64,000 nt of DNA from Urechis unicinctus (GCA_034190875.2 CM067348.1:39759795-39823794); one strand, 5' to 3'. Counted from the stretch's first letter, positions 20,391 through 42,760 are shown. Program-made: numbers and translations. The notes: a model not told the origin generated them from the sequence alone.

Positions 20391-20785
20391 GTGAGTGAGT
20401 GAGAATAGGGTTTAACGGCACTCCAACACGTATGTGTTATATGGTGCCAAGAAAGGTTAATATATGGGATTGACCTGATTAAGCATCCGCCTTCTAGGAT
20501 AAATGAAAATGGAGATGGAAAAGATAAAAATGGAAACGATTACCCTAGGGCTACCAGCCGATTGACTGAACCAGGCCATTCCAGCCTCTCTTCTAGGTGA
20601 AATCCGGGCCTGAGTGGCATATTGAAGATATGGCCCTCAAAAGGACCGCTCTGCTCAACCACCTGGAGCCCATTGTCCACCGACACGAGTCGCAACCCAC
20701 GGCCAACAGGTTGCCCCCTATTAATCGCCTCTTACGACATGCAGGAGGATACAGTGGTCCTATTCTACCCCCGGACCCACAGGGT
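20391..20785 (-). mobile_element. SINE inserted in the N-terminal region of the VLE1 polymerase gene
   Basis: It has target duplication GTTGGAGAAG(T/C)GGA at 20377-20390 and 20786-20799, 13 of 14 identical. On the minus strand the tail is (CACT)n, unlike the CTTA tails of the copies at 7.4 and 19.1 kb. The body matches the 19108-19513 copy throughout. The sense reading LEKW before and LEKR after the insert shows that the duplication is coding sequence of the interrupted gene. Confidence 0.88.
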
Positions 20786-23782
20786 GTTGGAGAAGCGGAC
20801 CAGCCAAGGTTCTGGCTGGGAGTATGAGGCGGTCACAACTCAGAGGATTGATATTCCCAACTACCAACCGTTGAAGGGTGTCTCACCTGCGACTGCCGGC
20901 TGCGCTGGTGGCTAAGCAGGCCATTATAAACGTATAGAACTGGGACACCTTCTGCATTCTATGGGCTATTGTAGCCGCTCTGCACCCGGTTGCCAAGGAC
21001 CCACAGCGACCATCAAAATATAACATTCAGTGGCTTTTGGATCTGCTGAAGGGTGCAGGTGTAGAATATCCTACACCGTTGTCATATGTTGAGAAGATAG
21101 AAAAGCATGCTAACCTAGCCTTGAACGTTTTTGGCTGGGATGGGAAGACCACTATCATACACCGCATCAGTAAGCACTCTGGTGCTCGTATAAACCTCAT
21201 GCTGATTGAAACGGACGGCAGGTTTCATTACACGCAAATCAAAGACCTGAACTGCTTGCTGTATGACCAGACCAAACATAAAGAGCGCAAGTTCTTCTGT
21301 GAGCTATATCTGCATGGATATACCACACAGGGTCGGCTTCTGGCGCACATGCCTGAGTGCATGGGGATAGGGAAATCTGCTGTGCGATATGCCTGAGGAA
21401 GGGAAGAACATATTATCCTTCCAGAACTGGCAGAAACAGCTTGCTGCACCCTACGTCATCTATGCGGACTTTGAGGCGCTCATAGTGAAGCTTCCGGGTC
21501 CTGCTCTTTATCCTGGTAAGAGCAACACGCAGAGAATGCAGGAACACCATGGATGCGGCTACGGCTATGTGGTTGTTCGTTGTGACGGTAAGACAGAACC
21601 CCCTGTGGTTTACAGAGGAAGCGATGCTGTGGAGAATTTCTTACTGGCTCTGCAACAGAAGGAGCAAAAGATCAAAGCAGTTCTGTCAAAGCCTGTCCCT
21701 ATGCGGATGACTCGGGAGGATAGAAGGGCACATAAGGCTGCAACCCACTGTTATGTGTGCAAGAAAAAACTGGGCTGTGACTCACTGCCATATAACAGGC
21801 TTGTACAGAGGGCCAGCCCATAACGTATGTAATCTGAAACTTCGGCTGAGTCCCAAAACAACACCCATCCCTGTCGTGTTCCATAACCTGCTGGGCTATG
21901 ACTCCCATCTCTTGATGCAGGGTATAAGCAAAGTGGAGGGGAACATCAACTGTATCCCCAACAACATGGATAAATATATTTCCATGTCACTTGGACAGTT
22001 GCGCTTCATTGACAGCGCGCAGTTCCTCCTAGCCTCGCTTGATAAGCTGGTGTCTGCTAACAACCCAGATGCCTTTGCTGTGACGACGGAATATGAGCCA
22101 GACCAGATGAAGCAGCAGTTGCTGTTGCGCAAGGGAGTCTTCCCCTATGAGTTCATGGACGGCTGGGATTATCTGCTGTAGACTATGCCCATGCACAGAA
22201 GGTCTGGAGCGTGTTCGGATGTTAGAACATGGGTGACTACCACGACCTGTACCTGCGGACAGATGTACTGCTCCTGGCCAATGTTTTTGTGGTGTTCCGT
22301 AAGACCTGTCTTAAGCAGTACGGGTTAGATCCGGCCCACTACTACACCAGCCCTGGCCTTTCGTGGGATGCGCTTCTGAAGAGCACAGGGGTGCAACTCA
22401 AGCTACTCACCGACTATGACAAGCTCATGTTCATTGAGAAAGGTCTACGCAGCAGTATAAGCATGGTGTCGCGCCGCCACGCTAAGGCCAATAACCCGCT
22501 CGTGGATGACTTTGACCAGGATAAATCGACGAGCTACATCCAGTACCTTGATGCAAACAATTTGTATGGGTGGGCTATGAGTCAGCCTTTACCAACTGCG
22601 GGCATTGAGTGGGTGGCTCGGCCGGAGGATCTGCAGATACAGGACTACCCAGATGATGCCGAAACTGGATACATACTTGAGGTTGACTTAGAGTATCCTA
22701 CTGCACTTCATGACGAGCACAACGACTACCCGCTGGCTCCCGAGCGGCTTCTTGTAGAGAATGACTGGTTGTCGGACTATCAGGAGAACCTCCTAGGCGA
22801 GTTGGGTGGAACCTTGGGCGAGGTTGAAAAGCTGGTGCCAAACCTGCGGAATAAGGAGAAGTATGTGGTGCACTACAGGAACCTCAAGCTGTATCTGTCT
22901 TTGGGGATGATACTTACCAAGATTCATCGTGCAATTGTCTTTGACCAGAGTCCCTGGATGGAGCCTTACATTCGTATGAATATGGATCTGCGTAAAGCCG
23001 CCACCGGCGACTTTGAGAAGGACCTGTATAAGCTTATGAACAACTCTGTGTTCGGCAAGACCATGGAAAACCTCCGCAGGCGGGTCGATATCAAGATTGT
23101 GCGCTCTACGGATGCGTAGGCTTATCGCAAGTCCCGCCTACGTGTCATCAGGTGTGATGATGTCCTGGCCGCTCTGCACGTGCACCTGGTACTGAACCGC
23201 CCGGTGTATGTGGGTATGTGTATACACGACCTCTCCAAGCATCTGATGTACGATTTTTATTACAATACCATGAAGCCCAGATACGGCAAGAACCTTGGCT
23301 TGTTGTACACGGATACAGATTCTCTCCTTATGGAGATACGCACGCCTGACGTGTATGCTGACATGAAGGAAGATGGGCATCTCTTTGACACTAGTAACTT
23401 TCATCCCTCCCGTAGCCTATACCGCAGTGTGAACAAGAAGGTTCTGGGGAAGATGAAGGATGAGTGCGCCGGCGTGCCCATCAAGGAGTATGTTGGTCTG
23501 CGCCCTAAGATGTACTCGATCTTGATGTCGAGCCAGGATGAGATCAAAAAAGCAAAAGGTGTGAAGAAGGTGGTGGTGAAGAAGCATCTACGGCACACTC
23601 AGTACGTGGAGTCGCTGTTCGCCCAAAAGCAGTTTCACCACGGAATGAACATGCTCAGGAGTGACTGCCACAAAATATATGGGCTCCACGTTAACAAGGT
23701 CTCCCTCTCCCCCTTTGACTCAAAACGGTGGATAGCTGAGAATGGCGTATACACTATGGGCATGCGTCGATCTGTTGAATAG
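20786..23782 (+). pseudogene. VLE1 family B DNA polymerase (protein-primed viral type), decayed
   Basis: A large polymerase in four consecutive frames. The N-terminal part (21037-21396) has RPSKYNIQWLLDLL just before it and the VFGWDG and YLHGYTTQGRLLAHMPEC blocks. Exonuclease: YADFEA (about 21461) with the D-x-E motif, a zinc/HNH-like insert CYVCKKK...HCHITGLYRG.AHNVCN (21750-21835), VFHNLLGYDSHLLM and YHDLYLRTDVLLLANVF. Polymerase: motif A YLDANNLYGWAM (about 22543), motif B KLMNNSVFGKTMEN, motif C YTDTDS (about 23305). It is of the Polinton/adintovirus-like PolB2 group. It is broken by frameshifts near 21385, 21790 and 22190, an in-frame TAG at 23117-23119 and the SINE upstream. All catalytic motifs survive, so decay is fairly recent. 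Confidence 0.88.
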
Positions 23783-23801
23783 ATGAGGGCCGAGGTATAG
23801 A

Positions 23802-23999
23802 ATGAGCACCGATCAAAATGTGGTGGCCCAGCTGCGGGTAGATGTGGATTATGTAACGGAGGAGAAGATGGACCTTGAGATTGGGGTGAGGGATTTGGAA
23901 TCAAAGTATGAGGACCTTTGGGAGCACGTGAGTCGTTTCAAAAGAGCTTATTCCACAGGGTCCTGGTGTAGATTTTTGACATTGCTGTCGCCCTCTTAA
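23802..23999 (+). CDS. VLE1 gene E: short coiled-coil protein
   Basis: It begins 20 bp after the polymerase stop, in the same direction. It has 65 residues with QLRVDVDYVTEEKMDLEIGV and RDLESKYEDLWEHVSRF, heptad-like spacing of Leu/Val/Ile and alternating charges. A related peptide is encoded on the minus strand at 29552-29746 within VLE2 (LDKDYLKEEKIDLDIKLRD). Its conservation suggests a real gene of the element. Function unknown. Confidence 0.45.
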   Translation: MSTDQNVVAQLRVDVDYVTEEKMDLEIGVRDLESKYEDLWEHVSRFKRAYSTGSWCRFLTLLSPS

Positions 24000-24209
24000 G
24001 TGACCCTGGAGAAGATCGGCTGGAAGGGCTGGATGACACTGTAGTATAGGAAGTGGAAGTGCGCTCGCATCGCAGGCTGGCTCATTTTCTGTATGTGCGT
24101 CCATTTGGAAACTGCGCTCGTTCACCCACTCTCTATACTACTGAAGTGCCTGTTAGAGCCAGCTGGGGCATTATGGCCTAGACAATGGATGAGGAACAAA
24201 TCCAACAAA

Positions 24210-24765
24210 CGACTCACGATATGTACACATGCAGACCATCAACTGATGGGGCATAAGTATTTCAATTTGATGAAATTGTGGATTGCCTTGGTGATGGAAG
24301 TGCAGTATTTCTTTGTATCAACTGGTTTGTTAGGGTGGATTAAATGACCATTGGTCGATTGAGCAGGCCCAAAAACCTCTGTGGGTGTGGTTTGTGATGT
24401 GGTACTCCACCTCTGTAATATTCAGCAGGAAATTATTGCAAAAGTTAACCTTATCTGTAAAAATGCCAGGCGACATGTTTTTGAGATCAGCAACGAACTA
24501 ACTGCAAAGTGGCGGACCCCGTGGTGCGAGATTTGAGCTATATCAATGATGTTAGGTCATCAGTGCCTATATCTAGAACCACAAAGGTGGGGTTATTTCG
24601 TTGGAGGAGGCGAAAAGGAAGGGAATCATCTTATGTACATTCCTGTACCTCGCTGACATGATCCTGTACTTTTAGAGCAGCGGCAACCTGCTGCGCAGAC
24701 AAAGGAATCCCGCCATTGCTATTGGCCAATGAATGTACGATACCAGAAAAAAAAAGACAGACGTA
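24210..24765 (-). pseudogene. VLE1 gene F remnant
   Basis: The minus strand contains sense-like SGIVHSLANSNGGIPLSAQQ..AALKVQDHVSEVQ and, after many stops, LISKTCR-type and PKKYCTSITKAIH-type blocks. It is similar along some 500 bp to the plus-strand 50985-51560, where the frame is more open (SGIEHSLANTPIAM; TEVETHITYHN; SITKAIHHFMKLIY). It is a decayed gene of the virus-like element, convergent with gene E. Confidence 0.5.
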
Positions 24766-25139
24766 TCAGAGAGAACCACAGCTGACTAAATCAATATAAA
24801 AAAATATACAACCTGAAGATTTGTTGGAGGATTGTTAAATGCAGTTTCACACAGGTAAATACGACAAGAAAGCGACGGCCAAATATCTTTTAGCTAAGCT
24901 CCCTTCAAGATTTTTTTCAGAAGGCTGAGACCATCATGTGACCTTGCCTGATATTACCAAATGTTGCTGACTCAGGTCAAATAAATGAAGTCGTGGTTGT
25001 CCATTAGGCTGCCTTAATCGTCCCGTTCCTGAACCTTCAACTCATGCACAGGTCCGCCAATAACACGTTTTAAGACAGGATTAGAAATGTTTATGGTTAT
25101 AATATCACCGAAAGAGGTGGACGTACAGCTGATTGAAGG
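24766..25139. other. No gene seen between VLE1 and VLE2
   Basis: I see no coding signal or clear repeat. It may hold the element termini, but no terminal inverted repeat is visible by eye. Confidence 0.35.
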
Positions 25140-25484
25140 TGCTAAAGGTCGCCTGTGTAATTACCTGAATAAATCCAATGCCTACCGAGGCCGTCATCAA
25201 GACATAAAATTTTCAACACTCCATCCGTAAGGCTCACAGTCCTATCAGGAAAAAAACCCATTTTGCAGCATGAACATCCAAATCAAGAAATAGTCCCCTG
25301 CTGAAGAAGGCTGAAACTCCAGAGGACGGGCTCTAATTGGACAGTTCCTTCTTTTTCGATAGTTTCTGAACGCCACCTGATTAACACACAGTATAAGTGA
25401 TTGAGCCGAGGCCTGCGCATTTATCACTTTTGGCGTTGTCAATAGGCTTCCCAGCTTTTAAACATTTGTCAGGGTCCGATACAT
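25140..25484 (-). pseudogene. VLE2 gene A remnant
   Basis: It aligns in nucleotide sequence with 17340-17731. GGTCGCCTGTGTAATTACCTGAATAAATCCA resembles CCAGTGTAAGTACCTGAATAAATCCA, followed by CACTCCATCCGTAAGGCTCACAGTCCTATCAGG and GAAGAAGGCTGAAACTCCAGAG. Many small deletions break the frame. It is followed by a divergent gene B remnant, as in VLE1. Confidence 0.6.
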
Positions 25485-25508
25485 ATGCCAGCCCAACAGC
25501 AACGTCAC

Positions 25509-25527
25509 ATATAAAACAGGCGGGGTG
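25509..25527 (+). promoter_or_regulatory. TATA plus GC element in VLE2 A/B spacer
   Basis: ATATAAAACAGGCGGGGTG corresponds to 17776-17794 in VLE1. It retains a better TATA box than the VLE1 copy. Confidence 0.45.
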
Positions 25528-25573
25528 ACGGTAGAGGGCTTGACCTGACTAAGCATTCAAGTCATTTACATCA

Positions 25574-26165
25574 ATGGCACCTTCACAGCAAACAGTTGTT
25601 ATAAGATGCCACATGTAACAGTGCAAGCCTGGGCATCTAAGCCTATGCAGTTTTTGGGCAGTGTGGTTAACAAACACACACTGCTGCGTGGCCACGACCC
25701 TCATGACAATCTATACGATTGCAAAGCCAATGAGAGACTGTAGCGTACCACAGACCCGTGTCACAAAGCAACAGTCGAAAACGACAGCATCGGGGTCCTC
25801 TATATGCACATGATGCGTATTCTTATGCTTTAATTTCTAGGCTTTTATTGTTGCGATGCTCTTTCGTTATTGTTCTGCTTGTTTTTGCTGAAATTGCCAG
25901 AGAAATAACAGGAGTAGAGTGCTTATTGGTTTTATTGACGTTTTTAACAATGAAGCTTCACAGGAACCTTGTCTCTTGACTAGAAAAATCTCCTCTCTTG
26001 GCACACACAAGTAACCTCCAGGCGTCCTGCACCAAGCACTTGGGTCTGAAGCCTGGAGCACGTTCATCCTCGACACGTCTAAATGCTTCACCCAGCCCGA
26101 CATTAAGGTCCATGAGCGCTTTCGGTCCGGGCACTGCTTGGGGCACAGGCACAGACCCGGAGCTG
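25574..26165 (+). pseudogene. VLE2 gene B remnant, interrupted by RepG sequence
   Basis: It starts ATGGCACCTTCACAGCAAACAGTT, comparable with the gene B start at 17849. It continues with short matching blocks (CACGACCCTCATGACAATC.ATACGA; GCATCGGGGTCCTCTATATGCACATGATGCGTAT) and at 26045-26165 encodes the AWS.FILDTS region. Between these, 25815-25990 is RepG-like (GCGATGCTCTTTCGTTATTG, CTTATTGGTTTTATTGACG). The copy is inactive. Confidence 0.6.
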
Positions 26166-26455
26166 TTACTGTTTTGGTGAGTCGTGATTAAAATGTATCA
26201 AGCCAATTAATGCAATAACTAAACAAGAATAAGCTACATGTTACTCCATTGGAAATTTAGTGTTTAAAGCCGGTCTTTGTTTTATTCTGTAAACCATCAC
26301 ACAACAACAGAGACAACATAACCTGATGATGCATTATCATGAAATGTTATGAAACTTCTACAGCAACAATGATCCACGTGTGATATGGACCACAGCTGGT
26401 CAAATCATGATCCAACACTGATATCTGAAGGAATGCATTTCAAACCAGACAACAG

Positions 26456-36931
<10,476 letters not shown>

Positions 36932-36959
36932 CTGAAATCAGACATCACAGACATATTGA

Positions 36960-39190
36960 TTGTTGTGAATCATGAGGATGCATTTCACAATAACAGCCAA
37001 AAAGAACAACTGCTGCATTGTGGTAAAAAAGCAATTAAATAAAAGGGGAGTGACTTTTATACACTGTTTGGAAATAGCAATCAGGAGCTAGAAAAAGAAA
37101 AGTTTAGCTGTAGCCTTGAGCTACCATTGATACAAAATAAATATTGCAGGGCAAGACCCAACTGTTTGACCGGGCCAGTGGTTCTGGTTGTGGGCAAACG
37201 AAAAGTCCTAGATTACTTGCTAAACAAGACAAGTTAATTAGTTTGTTGATCATGAGTCTGATCTTGTGCAAACACTCATTCTTTGCATGCCAAGGTGTAT
37301 AGTAATGTTTGAAGTGCAGTACGGCATGCCCAACAGATTAAACTAACCATTCAGAAATGGTGCTTATGTCATATTGTTGAGTGAATTGGTCATCAATCAC
37401 TACTGTACAATTGGTAGAAATGACTAAGATCTATATAGCAAGTAAATACAGTTAATAAATTAGTGTTGCATACATAACAGTTGGAAGACACAATTTGCCC
37501 CCATAAGATATATTAAACAAGAGTTAAATGTCACTTCTATATCAACAGATGTAACTGGAAGGCAATGGATGAGGATATTTAAACAAAGTATATACATGAG
37601 CTTCCTCTAGTGTTAACAACACAACACTTGGAAAAGAAAACTAACACGACAAAATTTGGGCTTTGTAAATTGTACAACTGAATCTTTGTTTTTATGTTAA
37701 AGCTATCACTGTATAAGACCCTATTTGGCATGGCAATTTGGGTCAAAATTTTAATTGTTAAATATCACATGTTAGATGACTGTGCCGCCAAGTTTTCATA
37801 CTGTAAATGTGCTGAAGGTCCCTGCAGTACTGCCAGGTTCACAAAAGTCTGTCATATACCCCTGACCCCATTTTTCACCCAATGTGCCATTTGTACTTCC
37901 TAACTATGAGTTACCGTGACTCGATGGACATCTGACTGCTTTAATTGGTTTCAATTTGTAATTTCAAAGATCCCTTTTTTATTTTAGATCCTGCATTTGA
38001 CATGTTAATGATGTGTTATTATTTTTGGGAAGCTGCAGACATCTATATGGGGGGATATTCATTTGAAATAAACAGATCACCAAAAGGTTTGCGTTGATTT
38101 TGCAATACGCTTTGATTGCACTCTGGTACTGGTAGACCTTTGCTCTGAATGCTCAATTAAGATTTTTTTGGGATGAAAATAATGTTAGTCTGGGTGAAAA
38201 TAATATTAGTTTTCTAGTGACTGAAAAGTTTCCATCCCGTCATCAAAGCCATTTTGTTTTTGTTGTAAGACCACTGGAGCAGTTCAAAAACTTTTTGGTA
38301 TTGATAAAACTTTGTTGTTATGACGCACATGGACAGCTATTTTGATTGTTACATCATTTGTTAGAGGCAAAAACATCGGCGATGCCATAAGGTAATCACT
38401 TATTTATCATGCTTATTAGTTATTTGGCAGGAGGGTGAATTGATGATTGACTTGAAATCTACTACCAAAAACTAGTGGTGCAGAGAACCAGAAGCATTTG
38501 GACAAATTATTTTTTTACTGTGAATTGGACAAGGACAATCAGTGATCTATTTGGTGGCAAAGCATTGGGTAAGTTGGTTGGTGTGTTCAAAAAGTTAGTC
38601 AGCGGGGTTGGACCGACTTGTGGGGATTGTTGTCTGCCAAATAACAATTAATTATCGATAACTAAAAATTTAAAGGGATGAATCAGCCATCATAAGTAGA
38701 ATTTATTCCTACATGAAGTGGTTGGGGTTGGGGTATGTAAACAACAAAAGAGGGACAGGTGACAGGATAGCCCCGTAGGACATCTATAGACCTCCTACAA
38801 TAAACAAATTAAATTCATGCAAAAATCCAAAATCATATCTAGTGAGCTATTTTGTTTTTCTGTATGCTTTGATAGTAATGGACATTGCACCCCTGTTTAT
38901 AAGCGATTTATTTTACAGAATTACATTCTTCTATGATTGTAGTTGTAACAGTGCGATCACTGGACATGTGTATCTCTCAAAACTCATGAACCATCGAGCT
39001 TTATGGAGGGTGTTCAACTGGGCATCCAGTCTCCTAGCTTTTCTGCACATATGCCTTTGTTACCATTGTGGATGAGTTAAAATAAAACAACTTTGCTGCA
39101 ATCCCAGTGTATCAAAATGATGTGCACATTGAAATACTTATCTCCAAAGTTTGTCACCCCCCACTCCATTTTTCCAGAGCATAAACTTTT
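36960..39190. other. Intronic or upstream region of SMG9, no further gene seen
   Basis: AT-rich, with only short chance open frames. No exon with the correct phase, no clear repeat family and no microsatellite of note. Confidence 0.4.
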
Positions 39191-39201
39191 GGCAGGACTT
39201 A

Positions 39202-39609
39202 GGTAAGGTAAGTATAGGGTTTAACAGCACACCAACACTCATGGGTTTTATGGTGCCAAGAAAGGTTAATAGATAAGATTGACCTGATTAAGCAGCCGCC
39301 TTCCAGGATAAATGAAAATGGAGATGGAAAAGATAGAAACGGAAACGATTATCCCAGGGCAAGTCACTTCCAGCCGATTGACTGTACCAGGCCATTCCAG
39401 CCTCTCGTCTAGCCAAAATCCAGGCCAGGGTGGTGTGCTGCAGATACGGCCCTCAAAAGGACGCTCCACTCAACCACCTGGATACCATTGTCCAACAACA
39501 CAAGTCACAGCCCACGGCCAACAGGTTGCCCCCTATAAGTCGCCTCTTACAACATGCAGGAGGAAACAGTGGGCCTATTCTACCCCCGCACCCACAGGTT
39601 TTTTTGGGG
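39202..39609 (-). mobile_element. Full-length SINE
   Basis: Target duplication GGCAG(G/C)ACTTA (39191-39201, 39610-39620). Same body and CTTA-type tail as the 19.1 kb copy. A T/G-rich run (TTTTTTTGGGGGG) is found at the promoter-side junction. Confidence 0.82.
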
Positions 39610-40109
39610 GGCAGCACTTAATTGATAGTTTGGTTGATCTACATCACCATAAGTGTGGGCACTGGGAGAACCCTTTTTGCACTTATCATACCATTTTTCA
39701 ACTGCTCTGACATTCATTGCCCATCTAGAATATAACAAATCAATGACCATGTAATCAGGTTGGAGCTCATATTGTGATCTCTGGACAGGACTAGATATTA
39801 ACTCGCATCTTGATATGTCCACCCACGTATTGAAATGCCAATCTGTACTGATTAGATGGCAAGCCGCATATTGATATACCACTGTGCATATCCAAATATC
39901 AAGCTGCCTTGAAAATGTCAAAATGAGCAGGAGAGTTAGGGTACACACATAACCCCAGTTAGTTGCTGCTTATTAGACATTTTTAACACTGGAATTAATC
40001 AACACAACAAGTCAAAAATCCATTGTATATTTTAAAAACCCATGGAGTAGTTCAGTTTTCAGTTTGTTTTTTGAACAGGAATTAGTTGCTCTAACCAGGC
40101 TCCAACATG

Positions 40110-40137
40110 TTGGTGTGCTATTAAACCCTATACTTAC
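40110..40137 (+). mobile_element. SINE 3'-end fragment
   Basis: GTTGGTGTGCTATTAAACCC followed by TATACTTA is the last ~28 bp of the SINE in plus orientation, the only copy on this strand. It is heavily 5'-truncated. Confidence 0.7.
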
Positions 40138-40859
40138 AATACTGGAACAAATTTCATCAGTTATGAGCTTAGTTTGTGACCCTTGTGTGGTCAAAATTTA
40201 AATGTTGAATGCTGCTTGATGATTTTTGTTTTCATTGTGACCACACTGTTTTGCAACAAAAAAAAACTAGCTTGAAAGTGTTTGATTCAAATATGACAAA
40301 TCAGGACAAGGCTCCCTTATTTCTGGCTTTATCACTTGAACATTCAGTAAGTATATAACCCAGCTGGTAAAAAGATCTGAGTAGACAGCCTACGCAACGC
40401 ACAAATCCACAATTCAAATCAGATACCTTGAACGTAAAAAAAGCTGGCAAATTATTTGTGTTTCAGCCCATGTTTTGATGGTAATGAACCATTTGCACCT
40501 ATAATCACGAGTGATGTATTCAGCTAACAAGGATCGAACATCGTAGGACGTCCTGTAGGGGTATGATCGGGGGTAAGCTATTGGACTTTGGTGCGAGTAG
40601 CCCTACAAGACGTCTGAGTAGACGTCTTACTTTCTCTTGAACCGATGCAATGTAAAAAATTTGAGATCGATTCAGACAACTACCAAACACCAAATATACC
40701 CAAGTGATAGAGTTTTAGAATGCAATGATGTTCACGGACAATTTGATCCCTTTTCAGCAGGTGATTTCATCCATGGTAATTATTCATAGTTCGATCAATT
40801 TGGGAAGCGGTAAAAAGTCCGACACACAGCAACATGTTTGAGTTCAAGAACCCGTGCAT

Positions 40860-41020
40860 CGCGCATGCTCAGAATGACGTAACCCATCGACGAGTAATGC
40901 TAAGGCAATGCGGAGGAGGCGGCGGGATATCGCGGGAAATCACGCGACCCAATATTTTCCAAAATGGCGGTCATCGTATCGCGATTTTTCAGAAATGATA
41001 TATCGATGACATTTCTTGAA
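40860..41020. promoter_or_regulatory. CpG-rich patch with YY1-like site
   Basis: It has a cluster of CpG (TCGCGCATGC, GCGGGATATCGCGGG, CACGCGACCC) and CCAAAATGGCGG at 40959-40970, a match to the YY1 consensus. It could be a promoter (for SMG9 or an unseen transcript), but no linked first exon is recognised. Confidence 0.25.
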
Positions 41021-41085
41021 GAGTAGCGTCGAGAGGGGGTAAATTTTTTGGTGCGTTAGGACTTTTTGTTGTACAGGCTCTTGAT

Positions 41086-42155
41086 CAGGGCTAGACACTA
41101 ACGGTTGTCCGCTTGCCCGGGACAGGTGGTTCTGCTTATGGGACAAGTGAAAAGTCCCAAGTACTTGTCCGACCGGACATGTTAATTACTTCGCTGATTG
41201 CGAATGTTATCTCGAGCAAACACTGAAGCCTTTAAGACTGAGGTTTCAGCGTCTTTCGATGTGCAGCCGAGCGTGTAAGACAGAATAATCAGTAACCGTA
41301 CAGCACTCATCCATACTCCAGTTTCGTGTGTGGTGAAGGTCTTTGACTGCTAATAATTAAAACTCACTCAGTCATGTACGTTTAACCGCAAGTTGCTTTA
41401 TTCTACCAGTTCCCGATGAATCGAAAACAGAGGCACTTGTTACCACAGGGATTTACATTGGCCTGCCAGCCGCAATCTTCTATGTATGCATAGAAGATAG
41501 CGGCCGGCAGGCCAATGCAAATCCCTGTGCTTATTACGTGTCGTAGTATGCATTGTCTCAATAACTAGCTAGCGTCATGACAGTGATGTAAGGTCGAACT
41601 AGTTGCGGGAGTTTCGTGAAAGGTTTTTAACGCACTATTGATTGAACACTACACGTTGTGACGTTGGTGCTTTACGCACTGGGCTACGATGACGGGGCCC
41701 GTGAGCCAACACGTTGTGCTTTGGCGGACTGTGTGCAAACAATGTTTCATTTTGCGAGTCTGATGGCGCAACAAACACAAAATATATATAAAGGGCCAAT
41801 ATGACCTCTGCTGGTAAATTCAACTGCTATGACCAACGAAGGAATGAAGCCATGAACATCTTGCATTTACAAGGGGTGGATTTGTACCATTTAATATTTT
41901 TGGAAACCTGTTTTCATAAAGCTGTACAGAAATTTTAAAGATACTTAACATTTACCGATTGGAGTATAAATAATTTTAATGCAATAATCTTTTAAAATAA
42001 GTTTTGTTATTTATATTAAGAAAAACAAACATACCATGTGAACTTTCATGTCTTGTGGGGCATGTAGGTTTCACATAGGACAAGTACAAATTGTCTATCA
42101 CTAATCCTATGGGACAAGTGAATGCTGGAAGTTACTTAGTTAGTGTCTACCCCTG
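41086..42155. mobile_element. hAT-like non-autonomous DNA transposon
   Basis: Terminal inverted repeats CAGGGCTAGACACTAAC (41086-41102) and GTTAGTGTCTACCCCTG (42139-42155) match at 16 of 17 positions and begin with CAGGG, as hAT elements do. Subterminal ATGGGACAAGTGAA and TGGGACAAGTGAA occur near both ends. There is no transposase inside. No clear 8-bp target duplication remains (CTCTTGAT versus TAGATATA). Confidence 0.65.
41444..41529. repeat. Long hairpin (41-nt arms, 4-nt loop)
   Basis: The left arm 41444-41484 and right arm 41489-41529 are complementary at 38 of 41 positions. The loop is TATG. It lies inside the hAT-like element. It could fold as a pre-miRNA-like RNA or be a fold-back insertion. 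Confidence 0.9.
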
Positions 42156-42397
42156 TAGATATATGTTATTTTCATGATGCGTTATGCAGCACTTTAACCC
42201 TAACGCGTTTTCTGCAACGCGCTGCAAATGTTGAAGCAGAAGTGAAATCCAGCGAGATATTCAAAAACATTCGTTGAAGGGCGCGGAAAGTGACGATGCA
42301 GGACATCACGAAGACGTCCGACCGGGGCTTGACCGGCTAGGGAGATTACAGGATTTGTCACCTGCTTACATTCAGTTAGGGCTGTCAGGGATTTTTT

Positions 42398-42735
42398 TTA
42401 AATTCATTGTATCTCGTTGAAATTATACATGAAGATAGGTATACTCATGAGGATTATAAAAAGCTATGTTTCATTTTTTTAAGTCAATTAGAAAAAAAGT
42501 TATAGAGGTTTCAAATTCTATGGTATTGCTCGGTTTTGTGCCAGAATTCTAAGGTAAGGGATAAGTAACTTTTCATGTCTTAAATTTTGAATATCATAGT
42601 GAAATTATACTAAAAGAAATGTACAATGTAGAGGATTCTAAAAAGCTATGTTTCATTTTTTTAAATCAATTAGTAAAAAAGTTAATGAGGTTTCAAATTC
42701 CATGGAATTGCTCGGTTTTGTGCCAGAATTGACAG
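42398..42735. repeat. Tandem duplication of about 180 bp
   Basis: AAAAAGCTATGTTTCATTTTTTT..TCAATTAG.AAAAAAGTTA, GAGGTTTCAAATTC.ATGG.ATTGCTCGG and TTTTGTGCCAGAATT occur twice, about 180 bp apart. Confidence 0.85.
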
Positions 42736-42760
42736 GATGACAGCCACTTTTCACTTTTCC

